In this document: positions 24,776 through 37,078 of the stretch, one piece after another | Layout of the letters: every line of letters begins with the position of its first letter | How positions within the stretch are numbered: the stretch's first letter is position 1 | Assembly (NCBI RefSeq): GCF_014898815.1 | Contig: NW_026515482.1 | Coordinates: 62,001 to 126,000 of the forward strand | Direction of reading: 5' to 3' | Length of the DNA: 64,000 nt | From: Panonychus citri | Lineage: Eukaryota > Arthropoda > Arachnida > Trombidiformes > Tetranychidae | Notes under the pieces: model-generated | Databases searched by the model: none | What the model was told of the DNA's origin: nothing | What the model saw: the letters and a program-made list of their open reading frames with translations, nothing else | Program-made: the position numbers and the translations under genes

Positions 24776-26134
24776 AGAAAGTTAATTAACTTTGATTTAG
24801 AGGAAAATAGTAACTATTAATATTAATCAGAAGAAAAAAGTTTTATTAGTAGATTATCAATATTTACAGAAATTGTAAAAGTTTCACATGACCATTATTC
24901 ATGAGATGGACCATGAAATCGTGTGGTCCAATAATTCAGGGGGATCCATAAACAGGTAGGTTACCCAAATGGTTCAATCACCAAAGGCAATACCTTGTCA
25001 GGTAAAAATTGCTCGGGGTATTTGGGATTGTGATTTAACTGGAAAAGTCTCAAAATAATTACTATTGATATCCTTGTGTGTTAACACTTTTAATTGTTAT
25101 GATTTAACTAATTGTTTATTACTTGTTTTAATTGTTAACTTTCACCTTGAAATGTGAATTGTTGATTGTTGATTGTTGTTTGTGATTTCCAACCAATGGT
25201 CAATGCTGAGACTCGCCTTCATGGCAATCGAAATGACCATAACAATTTTTTCTTATTCTAAGCCAATCGAAAGTAAAATAATTACAGTTTCAGTTAATCT
25301 AATTTATCAGAAAGAAATTAACTAATGATAATGAGAGTGTATTATCATGATTAGCAGTTTAATGATCGATAAAAGATGATATTTAATTGATATTACCGAT
25401 TTTTGATGTAATTCGACTGCTAAAAGGTATGAAATGTTAACAATTTAGAACCAAATTAGAACCGACAAGTTACAATTTCGGACTCGAATATTGTTTTATT
25501 ATCATCATCTAATCACCGTAAACATATATATTTATATGATGCAAGTTTAATTATTTATTTAGTTTTCTGATTAAAATCTAAATCTCATCTCGATCCCTTT
25601 TCACTTTTTTTTAATATGATAATAATATTAACGGTAAAATAAGATGAAAAATCATCATCATCTTCATCAAATCATCTTTGATTCATATCAAAACAATCAG
25701 GTTTTAATTACCCGGGAGGATTATTAGAAAGTAGTATCATCATCACCAACAATCAACAATTATTAGGGTATTCCGATAAGTTGAATACTCTAACCATGTA
25801 TACAAACTAGATGGATCGATTTTATCGTTAACTCGATTAACATAAATTATTGCCTGAGGCATAGAGAATCAAGATGGTGATCGATTTTGACACATAATTA
25901 GGTCAAAAAAACGCCTTATCTAGTCAGGAACATGGTTAGGAAACGGATATAGCAAATATCTTCAATAATTGTAACATTATTTCAGTTTCATCTCAGGTGA
26001 GGACAAAAAAAATCATGGAGAAAATTATCTGAAACTTTAATTGCTGTTGATTGTAATCAGATGACATGTTGAACATTTTGGATCCTCATCATATCAGAAA
26101 CCAGAATCAACAACAACAACATCAGAAAATCAAA

Positions 26135-26295
26135 TAACAATTAACTGAACAGCTAATTAATGGATATGAGAAGAGGAAAAAAAAAAGTTTACTTTTGGTG
26201 ATAATTCAATCAGATTAAGGCGATGATGGTGATGATGATTAAGGTGGGATGATGATGGACGATTATCATCAATTGATGAAAAGTAAAAATAATTG
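26135..26295. repeat. dispersed direct repeat, copy 2
   Basis: Partner of 24625-24775 in the same orientation, 1.5 kb further upstream of the peroxidase gene. Confidence 0.6.
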
Positions 26296-27357
26296 GTCAA
26301 GATAATTAATATAAGTGTTATTTATAATTAAACATTAAGAGTAAATGATTAAAAAAAGGTTATCAATATGTTGATGATTGTTGAGCTACTTTCCAAACAA
26401 TTAACTGATCATCAGATCGCTGTTGAAACCATAATCAGTTAATTAGTTGATAGTAAAAAAACAACATAATTTAATCATTTTTACAATTAAATTGTTAATG
26501 ATTTAATTTTCTGCTTCTCATCATCTTTTCTTTCATTTTTTGATCTCTCATCTTCTTCTTTAATTGTAACAATTAACTTGCCAATCAAATTTTGATCATT
26601 TTCCTGGACAATATCAATCTGATTTTGATTTAATTGTTAACAAAGTGATTGAAATTGTTTCCTTGATTGTATTTTGTGTCTCTCTCATTACCAATAACAA
26701 CAATTATTGATAAACCATTTTTAATTGTTGTGATATTGATTGATTTTGATTATCATGTTGATTAACTTCCTGATTAAATTGTGATCATGAATGATTACAA
26801 TTAAAATCCAATGGATACTAAATGTAATTGTGTTGCATCATTGACAAAAAAGAGCACGAATTACATTAAACTATCCTTGATTTACTAAATTAAATTATTC
26901 TTATTACAATTAATTAAACAAGAAAACAAAAAGAAAATTAAAAATCAATGACCATCGATAAAATTTTTCTTTATTCTAATTAACGATTAATCCTTGATTG
27001 GTTTTGGGTTCTCACTGATTAATTGTTGTTAATTACACAGCCAACGATTATCCCTGAACAATTGGTTAATTACTGTGATCAATTTGTTTTATATCGATAA
27101 CTAATTATCCTTGATTGTTTACCGTTGATTAAAAAATTACCATTCAAATTTAGTTTAAAATTAATAAAAAGGGAACAATTTTAATTACTTTGTGTTTTAA
27201 ATCAGCAAAATTAATTATATTTAATTGCTAGGAAATTTGTATCAATAACAAAGTAACCACAGTGGTAATTAATTGATGATAACAATCAATGAACAATCAA
27301 TAAGAGGTCATGTTAAAAAAACAACAACAATTAGTGAAAAAAAATGCAAATATTACA

Positions 27358-27387
27358 ATTTGATTTGATTTGATTTGATTTGATTTG
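27358..27387. repeat. (ATTTG)6 tandem repeat
   Basis: Six perfect five-base units, isolated in the intergenic region. Confidence 0.9.
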
Positions 27388-28184
27388 TATTAGCTGTTGA
27401 CACTTGATTTTCAATCAATTTTTGACGCAACTAAATTAAATTGTTATCATCACAATCATAACAATTAAAATTCCTGATAAGGATATCGTGTTGATAGGAA
27501 ATAATTAATATAATCTGAACGCCTTCAAGTTTTACTAAATGAAAACAGTTCGGTAAAAAGTTAAGTGTGATTACATTGATTTAAATTATTCAATACATTT
27601 CATCATAACAATTTAAACTTGATCAATGATCAGTAGGTTGATTGATCATTAAATCAAACAAAATAATCACAATAATAATCAGCAAGTATCAAGATGATGA
27701 TCAACAACAAGGTGTATAAGCTTATTGGTGATATAATAAAAAGTCAGAAATTAAGAAACAAAAATGTTGACCATCAACATCAATCCAGTAATCAAGTTAA
27801 TCATCATTTTCTGTTGATGAATAATTAAAATAATTTTTGGAAAATCAGATCGGAAGCTTGAAGAGTGAAAGTTTCGAGCAATAAAAATGATAATTTTGGG
27901 CCCACCTTGAGAGTTGGTGTTTTCTTTTCCTGGATTTCCTGAACTCGATGTGTAGACAAGAGAGATGAGGCCAAATTCAGGCCTTCATCTTGTTTTCATC
28001 TCCATCATCGTCATCATTATCATCCTGCTCTTAATCTTTTCGTTAATTCAATAAAGAGAGAGAGAGAGAGCGAATGATGAGAAATAAAAGTGACCATGAT
28101 GAAAATCATGTTACCATACAACTTTCAAGGACTTTTTATCAAAGTTTCACGAAAAAGTGGCCTTTTAGATGAAGAAAGGGAAAG

Positions 28185-28186
<2 letters not shown>

Positions 28187-28234
<48 letters not shown>
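28187..28234. repeat. (AG)24 microsatellite
   Basis: An uninterrupted AG run of 48 bases, the longest simple repeat in the window. Confidence 0.95.
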
Positions 28235-28238
<4 letters not shown>

Positions 28239-30750
28239 ACTCAGGTCAAAGTTGACTTCCCTTTAAGGCTCAATTAAGTTAGCATCATGTTCATTGATTG
28301 GCTCACCTTTGGGTAAGTACAGTTGTATTTGTGATTACAGTTATTATTATCACTGTAATTACTGTTAATTTCTGTTAACCATTTATAATTATCTCTAAAT
28401 TGTTGCCCAACGATTAAGTAAACAAATAAATCAACATGTTGTTTTGTTTGGGTTTTTTTTCACCAGAAATCTTATCAACTAGAAGGGTCATAGGGTCAGC
28501 GTGATAAAGTCTTGGTCACTTTCACTGAGAATTCACCTTTTCTTTTCTTGGACATTTGATTTGACCACAAAGGGTGTCAATTGACCAATCAATCAAACTT
28601 TTCGCAATCAAATCGTTTTTTTCGCGGAAAAATTGAACAAATTTTTTGCTCAAAAAATGTGAATTGTTGTAGATTAGAATCAATAATCATTAATCCAATC
28701 TTTAAATTGGTCAACAATTAACCTCAAAATTAAGTGATTAAATATCTTGATACATATTTACCTGTACAATTGTTGTTTAAAATACAATGAAATCAAATTA
28801 GATCTAGAATAATAATCAAATCAAATATATATATGAGAAAACATTGCTTCTTAATCATCACCAACAATCAACTTTTAATTTCATTCAATTGTACAATCAA
28901 ACCATGTTTTATTTTGTGTACAATTAAACAATTGATTAACAAAACAAACCCTATGAGTTATACAATAGGGTCAATTCATTCACTTGCTTTAATTGTAAAT
29001 GATTAAATCTAATTGCGGAATCAGTAAACTTTTTTTCCCCTAAATTGTCATCAATCTTAAGGCACTTAACTGGATTAACAATATAATGAAAAAAGTAAAC
29101 TTTTATTTAACAGATTAGTTCAATTTAATTATAATTGTTACTTTGATTAAATCATTTATTAAATTGATAGTGTTAATCAAGATGATGATTAAGATGATTA
29201 AATTGTTTGATTATTATTAAAATTAAGTATTATAACATAAATTGGACTTGACCTTTAATTTCATTGTTATATTGTTAGTTAATTGTTCTTGATTTAGTTA
29301 CTAATATTGTTCAATTTTGTTAATTTAGTTTAAATTCTTGTACCTTTTATTGTTTGATTAACACACATACAAATATATTGATAACTTAATTGTGATCAGG
29401 AAAAAAAAAAGCTAATCAGACTGACCAATTTGATTGTGAATATAATTAAGATTAATCACAATTTATATACACACACAAAGGACCCAAAACTGATTAACAA
29501 TTTAATCGTGAATATCAATATTAATTATGAGACCAATTTGAAGAGCAAGTTGAAATCTAATTTAATTTTTTCTTTCACAATTAAGGTTAATTTCTGATAT
29601 GATTAAGTACAATTAAGAGACTTGTTAAGTTTGGAGTTGAAATGAGCAGAAATTTGAGTTTGAAAAAAAAGTAATGATGAAATTAATCCAATTAATTAGA
29701 TTAATCATCGGGAATTAACTCAAAATCAACGTTGATCAACGTTGACAATTATCTGTTAAATTGTTGGTTAAATAAGTCACGATTTAAATGATGATTATGA
29801 AAAACAAAAAGTTTTATTCACTTCTAATAATGTAAATCAGTTAATCTGGTTCAAGATTAATTATGAGATTAGGTGATTATTTTGGTTGATTAGTTGATGG
29901 TTAATCATGAGAAGTACTTAATCTAAATCAAATGACTGAATATGAGATAATAAAAATTAATTGCTCACAAAATTGAATCCAAGCTTCATTATTAATAAAT
30001 AGATTTAAACAGATACTGATAACAATTAATTAATTGTTAGTCTCCAAAACATTCAGATATAATACTGAATATTAATATTACAAAAAGTTAAGTTTACTAA
30101 TTGTTTACTTAATCGTTTCCTGATTTATCAAATTTCACCAAAATCAATAGTCTCTTTTAACCAAATCAAAAATTATTGATAAATCACACAATTAATACTT
30201 GATCACAAACCATTAATCAATAATCTTGATAACTGGATTAACTAACCTTCAAGCAGGAATCAAGAAAATATAATAATCATAATCATAATTAATAGTTTAA
30301 TTGGCAAGGTTAGTCAGTGAAATAATATCAATGTTCAATTATATTCAATACAATCAATCATTATCATCACTTGCATTTCTTTTAATATCATTAATCAAAC
30401 AATTAAAGCAGCAATTAAATTGATTTCAATTTGGAATCAAATTTAAACAAAAACTTTACAGCTCCAACTGTCGCCATCTATAGTTAACATTTGAAACTTT
30501 TATCGTTCAAAAAAGTTAATCAAACTTTTTGATTTAATTTAATTATCTTATTATCAATATTTTAAATGAATGATGAAATGAAATTATCAATAAAATAAAC
30601 TGTTAAATTGAATTTAAAATATTTATGATTAGGTGATTTAATTATGTAATTAATTTGGAGTAAATTTTCAATTCATTCATTGATAATAAAAGGTAATGAC
30701 TATTAATAGACTTTAAATTGTAATTAAAATAATTTTGTTTATATGATTAA

Positions 30751-33533
30751 TTAATTATCCATTTCAAATGATGGATTAATAAAACTATGGGAACTTGTTT
30801 GTTCAGTGGAAGTGTTAATTTTGAGATTGTTGTTTGATTGTTGAAGATCAACTTTTTCCGATTGTTGTTGTTGTTGTTGTTGCTGCTGATTGGGACTAAT
30901 TGGATTAGGATTAGATAAAGATGATAAATCATTTGATGAATCGATTGCAGCAAATGATTGGGAGGCTGAGTTTGCCAAGGGAGGAAATGGAAATGATTTA
31001 GATGAAATGTTTGATGAGCCTCGATCCATTTGCGATGCTTTTAGTGCAGATAAATACAATTTCCGGGTTATCTTAAGGTAAGTTGTTGTTTGAACGATTT
31101 CAACAGTATAATCAGGTTTGTAGATAAAGTTTGATTCCAATGTTAATTCTGGATTAACGATCGTTAAATTGGTTGATGATGTTTGGGTTGGAATCGTAGT
31201 GGCAGTGATATTGGTTAATCCGGATGGTGAAGTCGCTGTTATTACAGTTGGTGTTACATTCATTGTTCCTGTATTGGTGTTACCTGTTGGTGTTGATGGA
31301 GGTAATACTTTGAGGGTATCAACACCGAAAGAGGTGAAAGGTCCACCATAAAAAGTTAATTGCTCTTTACCCGCTGTAACCTGAACTCGACCTTCAAGTA
31401 TCATGACGAAATAATCGGCTGGTTTATCTCGAGTGTATATTTGGAAAAAAGGTTCTAAAAGAAAAGAGAAGGAGAGAGAGAGAGAAAGTTAATTAGTGTT
31501 GAATGAGTTGAGTTAATTACTAAATTTAGATTTTAAAAACACTAACCTTGATCATCGTTTTCTGGATCGTAAACATGGTGAAAGTAAATCGGTTGACTGA
31601 GAAGTCGACGCAAAATGGTTTCGGTGATGAATTGATTTGCAAAAGGTGAACAAGAGGACGAAAGAAATTGGTAGGTCGCTAGGACCATTTGAGGTGAGAT
31701 CGCAGTGTTGTCTTGACAGTTACGAAGTGATGAGAAAACTGAGTTATCTCGTTCTGACGGACGAGGTCGACGTTGTTTCAATCGATTATCGGTAAAAACA
31801 TCCGTCTCATCAACAATCTCTGTTTGAAGTATCTCCTCGATAACATCTTCCAAGGTTACAAGTCCAACAACCTCATAATAAGGATCAGTGTGTTCAGCAT
31901 CATCACATAATCGACGGACAAAAGATAAATGTGATTTACCCTCTTTAAAAGCACCAAGTGCAATGTCCAATGTCGTATCTTCCCAGGTATAGATTAACGG
32001 ATGCCGATAATACTCAATGACCGTAGTCAATGGCATATTGTCATCTGGATCAACGAAAGCCAGATCTTTAACATATAAAAGACCAACGATATTTCGCCGG
32101 TCATCTTTATAAATTGGAATTCGAGAGAATCCAGACTTTTCTATTTTCGAAACTACATCAAAATCAAGTCGAGTTGCAAGCGGCAACATGAACACATCTT
32201 CCAATGCAGTCATTATCTGACCAACGGTTTTCTTTTTAAGTTCCAGTGCTCCAGAGATAATGTTCACTTCGGCAGTTTCCAATTGGGAATAATCTCTCGT
32301 TATTCTGATAAACTCCATTAGACGTTCTCGATCATAAACTTGGCCGATTTCATCGCCAAGAACAACATCAAGTATCTTTGAGATGGGCCATGAAAGTGGT
32401 GCAGTTATAACCATGAACAGATAAGTTATCCAAATGGTTTTAGCACCAACGGCAAGACCATGACGGGAACAAATTGCTTGAGGCACAATATCACCAATAA
32501 TGACGATTGAAAGTGTTGAAATGACGATAGCATAAAGTCCAGTGGTGAGTTGATCAAGTAAAACAGTTAAAGTTGAATTAATGGCCACATTTGATAGCAG
32601 AATGGTACAAAGTAGGAAATTACCCCGTTTTCGTAAAGGTTCAATGGTTCGTGCATAGCGTTTCTCAGCCTCATCTCCTTTCAATGCGATAACCCTAAGC
32701 TCATTTTTATCCAACGACATAAGTCCCAAATTAAGTCCAGCAAACAGGCCAGTTAGACAAAGTAGCAACATGATCAAAGCGACCTGAAGACCGAGTGGCA
32801 ATAAACGTCCAGTCACTTGAAGCGATAAAAATGTTTCACTTCCTTGGTGAACCCAATCTCCAGGAAAAATGGTTGTTGATGATTTGATAACGGAATCGGA
32901 ATATCTCATTGTTTTAACAGTTGATTTGATTAATTGATTAGTAATTGTTGTTCTATTGTTTCCTTTTATTTTGGAATCGATTGACCGCATTTTCGAGTAA
33001 ACATTTTCATCGACAGATTTTATCGCACTTTTCTCAGTATTGAAATTTCCCTTCTGATTGGGTAGCGGATTTTTGGCACAAATGTAAAGGGTGTCCGATG
33101 TTTTCGGCCATTTCACCTTGACCAATACCATTGTTGAGGTTATGTAAGTGATTGGTATCGGATCGAAACGGGATAAATCATTACAATTGGTTGAAGCGGC
33201 TGAAGGTATTCGGGTTAAAGCAATCAGGGTACTATTGGTGAAATTGGAACCAAATAGTCGGATTGACGTTTTGGTATCCGCGTAGATAATATTGATACCA
33301 AGTGAGTCCACTCGAGCTCGATCATTTTCAACATGTAGTCCAGTTATATAAGGTCCAAGAGGAACAGTGGACACTGATGGTGACACTTGTAACACTGAAG
33401 GTGAATACCTTTGATTATAAACAGTTAATGGTGACGATTTTGATGGTGAAATTGGTGAGGATGAAAGTGAAGGTGAAAACAACAAGTATATTAAGCTAAT
33501 TAGTAAACAATTAGAAGGTAAATTTATATTCAT
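30751..33533 (-). CDS. CNNM: CNNM-type metal transporter (DUF21, CBS pair, cNMP-like domain)
   Basis: Exons 33533-31547 and 31454-30751 are joined across a 92-base intron (donor GTTAGT, acceptor TTTTAG), giving 896 codons plus stop. Residues ~8-25 are a hydrophobic signal/anchor. An extracellular part follows with NFTNST and other N-glycosylation sites. The DUF21 membrane domain spans ~245-420 (LFAGLNLGLMSLDKNELR, then GDIVPQAICSRHG). The CBS pair spans ~435-570 (GFSRIPIY, VGLLYVKDLAFVD, VVGLVTLEDVIEEIL), and a cyclic-nucleotide-binding-like domain continues across the splice (VMILEGRVQVTAGKE). The tail is low-complexity and includes a run of ten glutamines. CNNM proteins (Drosophila unextended) are plasma-membrane proteins tied to magnesium efflux and homeostasis. 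All expected domains are present and in order, so it should be functional. The exact paralogue cannot be told from sequence alone. Confidence 0.93.
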
Positions 33534-34999
33534 GTTAATAAAAAAGTTAAGGATGAGGATTGAAGTGGTTGAAGATGATGGTTAGGATGAGGATGATGAG
33601 GATGATTAATTGTTGTTGTTGTTGTTAATAATAATTTCCAATGTGCTTTAATAATTTTAATTGTACAAATAATCAGTATCATTTTTTTTTCCTCTCAACT
33701 CAATTGTATTATTTTCATCTACTAATCAATTTTTTTACTGTTATTTTTACCTTTTATCTTTATCCTCTCTTTCTCTGTCTCTGTCTCTGTCTCTCTTTGT
33801 CATCCATGTCTCTTTCTTTTCCTCTGTCTCTTACATATCTTTCTCTTTCTTGCTCATCCTCATCTCTTTTAATCAATTTTTACCGTTTAATTATCAGACC
33901 AATAGCACCAAACAATCTTAGTCAATTGATTATCAATTGAAAACAAATACTTATGATTAAGATTAAAGATTAAAGAGAAATCATCTCTCTGAAACAAGTT
34001 GATTAACTAATTGCGGAAAAAAAGTGATTAACCATTTTTATTATTGTTAATCAATTTCTTGATTTACTTAAGTTATTAAGATTCAAATTGGAATCAACTT
34101 TGATCATGACTTATGTTAATTATTATCATTTGAGATAAATTGATTGTTAATTATTCTCAATGATTGACTTGGGCAAGTTTTGATCAATCTTTTAATCATT
34201 AAACAATCAACTGTAGTTAAGTGTGTGTGTGTATATATTTTTACAATTATCATTATATTAGTTGATTTATTTATTTGTTCATTAATAACTGTTGATTGTT
34301 TCATACAATATGTACTTAATTGCTGGAGGTAATTAATCGCTGATGATCAGTAGCAATAAGAAAGCCAATATAATGAGAATGATTAATAAAAATTGATATC
34401 ATTTCAATGTTATTAAGGATCAATTCTTAATCCATGAAAATTAATTAGGTGAATACAATTATCAGGACTAATTAGTAGGGGAATTGACAAGTTGGATTAA
34501 CTTTGATTAATAATTACATTGATAATAAAATTATAAGAAATTGGGATTAATCAAGTTATTACATATGAATTCATTTCCAGTAATTAGTTAGGTATCGGTA
34601 ATTTAGATGATTAATAATTAATTACACAATTGACTTTTGTATTAATATTTAACAATTAGTGACACCTTTCTGTTAATTATGAGTCAAATTGATTAATCAT
34701 TGATTTATCTAAGATGGTTATTTAATAAACAATTAAAGGTATTGATTATGATAATTGTATTAGTTATAATTTGTCATCAACAATAAATAAATGATTAATT
34801 ATTATTACAATTTATTTGTATTACAATTAAATTAGATTAGAATGAATCAGCTGATTGTTGCTAAATTGTGTTACTTCATCTCGGAAAATGTACAAATTGT
34901 AACGTTATTAATCAATTATTGATTGTGACACAAATTGATGATCTAATTACTTGAAAGTTGATCACTAAATATTTAACTCAATTCTAATTGTAACGATTA
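33534..34999. other. gene-free spacer upstream of CNNM
   Basis: AT-rich, with a CTCTGT/TCTTTC tract at 33765-33865 on the + strand and GTGTGTGT near 34220. It probably contains the CNNM promoter. No gene seen. Confidence 0.5.
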
Positions 35000-35689
35000 G
35001 GATATGATTCGACTAAAAATTTAAATCTGATTTGAGACAACAAAATGATCAAACTAAAGATTTGAATACAATTTGAATTACTGAATAGTTAATTGTTTGT
35101 CCATCGTATCAAATGTTTAGTAAACAATTTAAATACGATATTGTTTCTTATTGTTGACTGTTGGTTGTTGATTGTTGATAACCTAAATTAATTATCGTCG
35201 CTTGATATAAACAATTTACTCGTCTAGTCTATAGATGGCTCTGGGAATCAATTTCTCTCGAGGTTAATCAACTTGATTGTGTTAATTAAATGTTTACCAT
35301 TGAAGTAATTGTCTTTATCACTTGACAATCCAAGTCTTTAATATGAATATATTTGACATTGAGTTTACCAATTTAAATTTAAAAATGTTCAATTAAACTG
35401 TGATCTTTTTAACAACCAAATCAACTGGACAACAATTCAACTAATCATCATGAGCTCAGTAAATCGGGTTAATTGTGAAGACAATGTAATGATCACAATT
35501 CGGAATCGTGATAAGGAGTTTAAACTTGATCGGGGTCGTTTATGTTCATCGATACCTTATTTTAGTAAAATGTTTTCGGGTCAATTTCTGGAATCGACAA
35601 CATCTCAAGTTAATCTGAACCTTTGTGAACGAAGCTTAGAAATGATCATGAATTATATTTCAAGCGATTTCATTTGTATCGATTTTACC
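35000..35689 (+). repeat. 690-bp segmental copy of the promoter and start of the BTB gene at 43974
   Basis: Bases 35000-35689 equal 43524-44213 at an offset of 8524 with only a few substitutions. The identity starts abruptly at GGATATGATTCGACT and stops abruptly inside the coding sequence, just after GTATCGATTT. Both breakpoints are sharp. Confidence 0.92.
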
Positions 35690-35710
35690 GATCACCGATT
35701 TCTCGATTGA
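35450..35710 (+). pseudogene. truncated BTB gene (first ~80 codons)
   Basis: Begins with the same ATG and protein as the gene at 43974 (start MSSVNRVNCEDNVMITIRN). The match ends at ...FICIDFT, in the middle of the BTB fold. After the breakpoint the frame reads seven foreign codons (DHRFLD and stop). The upstream 450 bases are also copied, so it may still be transcribed. The domain is cut before its last helices, so a working protein is unlikely. Confidence 0.85.
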
Positions 35711-36075
35711 TTCCCGAATGTCGACCTGATGGTAAATTCGCTTCCTTTCAATGTCATGGTGCAGCTGTTGGAGGTGGAAAATTCTATCAATGTTGGGACC
35801 CAGAGGGGAACATCATCCGAGGTCCATTAAAGAAGGTCAAGGCTTGTGGTTGTATTCTCCAAAGGCACCAATTGACCAATGAAAGACCTCGACGTAAGTT
35901 TCATTTCCTATCACTCTAGTGCATTTTCTACGTATTATTTAAATAAATTTTCCTACCATGATTTTCGTTGATTAGGAATTGGAGCTTTTATTCCTGCATG
36001 TGAGGAATCTGTTCACTTCAAGAAACACCAATGTCATTGATCAACTGAACACCGTTGGTGTGCCCAAGTAGAGAA
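35690..36075 (+). pseudogene. thyroglobulin type-1 domain relic (two partial repeats)
   Basis: Starting at the breakpoint, another frame reads a type-1 repeat: IPECRPDGKFASFQCHG, then FYQCWDPEGN and KACGC. A spliceable GTAAGT follows at 35894, and after an acceptor TTAG near 35976 a second repeat begins (GAFIPACEESVHFKKHQCH). A TGA interrupts it, and the text continues STEHRWCAQVE, where a CWC core is expected; one cysteine is replaced by arginine. It is out of frame with the BTB start. Thyroglobulin type-1 domains often inhibit cysteine proteases (thyropins), which fits the cathepsin relic next door. This is a dead fragment. Confidence 0.75.
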
Positions 36076-36279
36076 CCCAAATTTTTTTTGTTTTTTTAAA
36101 TTTGAATCGATTGTGATCATCAAATGACCTTGAAACCGTATCCTAACAAAATAATCCGAATGACCTTGATATTTTAATATGACAATTGAGTATGGCCTAA
36201 ACTACCATAACTCGAGTCTTGGGTCTGAACACTCATAAACAAATCAATCCACCGAAAGCACAATCCTCTAATTCACAAC

Positions 36280-36785
36280 GTCAATTTTACCCAATCTGCT
36301 CCTGAATCCGTTGATTGGCGAACATCAATCGTCACAAAGGTCAAAGATCAAGGTCAATATGGTTCATGTTGTAATTGCGGTTTAACGGATTACGTCAAAT
36401 CCAACAAAGGAGATGAAAAACCTTTTCTCCAAGCTGTCGCAAAAGGAGTTGTTTCCGTTGCGGTAGATGCTAAACCTTTCCAACTCCATGAGCAAGTTTC
36501 GTTTTAGAACTTCAGAACAGTCAGAAAGCAACAGGTTTTTTGCCCTTGTCAAATAAATAATAATATAACTATTCAATCGTTTTATTCAGTTCTGGAATCC
36601 TTAACTCTCGATCACGTGATCCTGAGAATCTTGACCATGGTGTCACTGCTGTTGGATATGGAGTCGACAATGGAACTCTCTATTGGATCGTCAAGAATTC
36701 ATGGGGCGAAGAAAGTCACATTCGAGTCATTCGAGATAAAAACATGTGTGGTATCGCTGAATCCGCTTCATACCCTGTAGTTTAA
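36280..36785 (+). pseudogene. cathepsin L-like cysteine protease relic
   Basis: Two recognisable pieces of a papain-family protease are present. The first (36293-36505) reads APESVDWRTSIVTKVKDQGQ, then YGSCCNCG where the family has CGSCWAF: the catalytic Cys is kept, but the preceding Cys has become Tyr and the Trp is lost. About 90 residues are then missing before GDEKPFLQAVAKGVVSVAVD. A stop and ~80 unrelated bases follow. The second piece (about 36590-36785) reads LDHGVTAVGYGVDNGTLYW, with the catalytic His, and VKNSWGEE, with the Asn, ending YPVV and TAA. The family digests proteins in lysosomes or the gut. This copy cannot work. Confidence 0.85.
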
Positions 36786-37078
36786 TAAACTCGATCAAAC
36801 TTGTTAAATTTTTGATTTTCAACAGTGAAGTTGACATTAGGCAAATCAACCTGTTGCTATGAGTTAATTGTCAATTGATAACTGAAAGTGATTATTAAAC
36901 TTCATTTTTAAGAGTAAAAAGTTTTTTACTTTTTATTCCTGAGCAATCGATTCAATTGTGTTTGATTTAATCATTACAACAGAGTAAGATACCAATCTCA
37001 CCTGTTGATTACTGATAGAGATGATAATGATGATGAATAAATAAATACAAATAGAAATTAAATTGATTGTATCAATTA

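Larger units (their letters stand above)
24141..30750. other. gene-free intergenic region between peroxidase start and CNNM end
   Basis: About 6.6 kb of AT-rich DNA upstream of the peroxidase and downstream of the CNNM gene. It has CT/GA microsatellites (24440-24484, 28187-28234), six units of ATTTG (27358-27387) and a dispersed direct repeat (24625-24775 with 26135-26295). I found no credible open frame, tRNA or rRNA. Confidence 0.5.

Noticed and set aside
28187..28234. Possible CRISPR-like or satellite array among simple repeats
   Set aside because: The repeats are mono-, di-, tri- and pentanucleotide runs without spacers, as expected of AT-rich animal DNA.
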